Below the pieces are notes generated by a model that was not told the origin of the DNA, ran no database searches, and saw only the letters and a program-made list of their open reading frames with translations. Positions 62,985-64,000 of a DNA stretch of 64,000 bases are shown here, piece after piece. The position numbers were made by a program, and so were the translations under genes. The DNA comes from Progne subis subis (Eukaryota > Chordata > Aves > Passeriformes > Hirundinidae): assembly GCA_022316685.1 (NCBI GenBank), contig JAKJHU010000067.1, positions 3,110,501 to 3,174,500 on the forward strand. The letters run 5' to 3'. The first letter of the stretch is position 1. Each line of letters begins with the position of its first letter.

Positions 62985-64000
62985 CTGTAAAAGAAAATTG
63001 ATAATTAATAAATTGCAAACAGAAACCAGATTATATGATAAATATCTCTATTTCAGAAAGTATATGAAACTTGAAGATGGGTATTTTAAACAGAAAATAA
63101 ATTATTATTTTCAAATCTTGGGTCACCTAAGTTAAGCAAAGTGTTGGAGGAGAGGCAGAGAAACAAAGTAAACTATGGAATTTTGCATAATTACTAATAC
63201 ATAGAGAAAATGTAGAAAATTCAGTTATGTACCAAAATCTACACTAATAGAACAAAGCAGCACACAAATAGGCAGCAGATGTTTCTTCATACAGCGTTCA
63301 ATCAACTTGCTGCCAGTGGAGATTGTAAAGGCACACAGCACCTTTTAAAAGGGATTGGACCAATTCAGCCTAGAGAATGGAAGACCTTATCAGGGGGACC
63401 TTATCAATCTCACAATGAAGACAGGCTCTTTTCAGTGGTGCTCCGTAAGATGTCAGAGCCAGTAGGCAGAAACTGAAACACAGGAGATTCCCTCCAGCAC
63501 AAAATACATTTTTGATTGTGAGGGTGACTGACACAGCGAGGATGGGGAGTCCCCATCCTTAGAGATAGTCAAAAACTGCCAGGACACTGGCCTGGACAAT
63601 TGACTGAGCCAGATGACCTTCCACCCTTAACCGCCCTGTGAAATTCATGATCCCATGCATAAGCAAACAGAGAAAGGATTAATTAAAATTGTATCCCCTG
63701 ATACAGCAATTCTGTATGCCAAGGCTGTATAAGTGCTCAGACTGTGATGTCTCCCTAAAAATAATCTCCTTTTTGGAGAGGATCTCTCACTGCTAGAAAC
63801 AAAATGCTGTGTTACTAGGGGGGAAAAAAAGAACAGGTCCTTACTGCTGTTAAAATGCACCAAAATTTAATTTCCTATAATGTATCTCTTTTATCATCTT
63901 CATTTCTTATTGTCCTTTTTGCCCAGTGGACATTCATGCATGACTACATATACTCTCTGCTTTCAGAGACAGCCTTAATTACTTAAGGTAAATATGACAT
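62985..64000 (-). other. TDRD3: TDRD3 intron, 3' part only
   Basis: The acceptor TTTTACAG ends at 62985; the donor lies beyond the window. The stretch holds CR1-like sequence at about 63270-63655 and otherwise AT-rich DNA. I looked for the preceding exon of the OB-fold region and did not find it. Confidence 0.8.
63270..63655 (+). mobile_element. CR1 LINE sequence, possibly two joined pieces, antisense to TDRD3
   Basis: From about 63355 the plus strand follows CR1 ORF2 C-terminus (RLFSVVLRKMSEPVGRN in the open frame ending 63476) to a CR1 3' end (GAGTCCCCATCCTTAGAGAT, then GCCTGGACAATTGACTGAGC). Before it, 63279-63350 reads HTAFNQLAASGDCKG, which resembles a more 3' part of CR1. The order is therefore not that of one intact copy. 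Confidence 0.75.

Overview
The window reads as vertebrate nuclear DNA, most likely from a bird. It is AT-rich, genes are sparse with long introns, and the interspersed repeats are dominated by 5'-truncated CR1 (chicken repeat 1) LINE fragments plus a few solo-LTR-like pieces. No SINEs of mammalian type and no bacterial-style gene organisation are visible. The bird call rests on CR1 structure and low repeat density. A songbird is possible from the look of the LTRs, but this is recalled resemblance, not a search result.

The only protein-coding gene I can support is TDRD3 (Tudor domain-containing protein 3), on the minus strand. Eight exons lie in the right-hand part (29071-62984). They were placed by protein similarity and splice signals, and every junction keeps frame. 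Joined, they give 576 residues plus a stop. They run from just after the N-terminal OB-fold region through the UBA domain, a long low-complexity linker, the Tudor domain and the C-terminal exon-junction-complex-binding tail. The 5' exons (start codon, most of the OB-fold region, promoter) lie beyond position 64000.

Layout: 1 to about 28.6 kb is the 3' flank, a gene-poor stretch with CR1 fragments, two or three LTR-like segments and homopolymers. From 28.6 to 29.07 kb is the probable 3' UTR. At 29071-29190 is the terminal coding exon. A 19.4-kb last intron (29191-48603) holds three CR1 fragments, a (A)42 run, an A-rich tract and two hairpin or palindrome sequences. The Tudor exon and the large linker exon lie at 48604-51497. 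An 8.1-kb intron follows, and then five short exons are clustered at 59606-62984.

In its family, TDRD3 reads asymmetric dimethylarginine marks on histones and the RNA polymerase II tail through the Tudor domain. It works with topoisomerase TOP3B (bound through the N-terminal region) and with FMRP-type RNA-binding proteins. I found no sign of a novel multi-gene system. The items worth a second look are repeat and structure oddities and the intron architecture of TDRD3.
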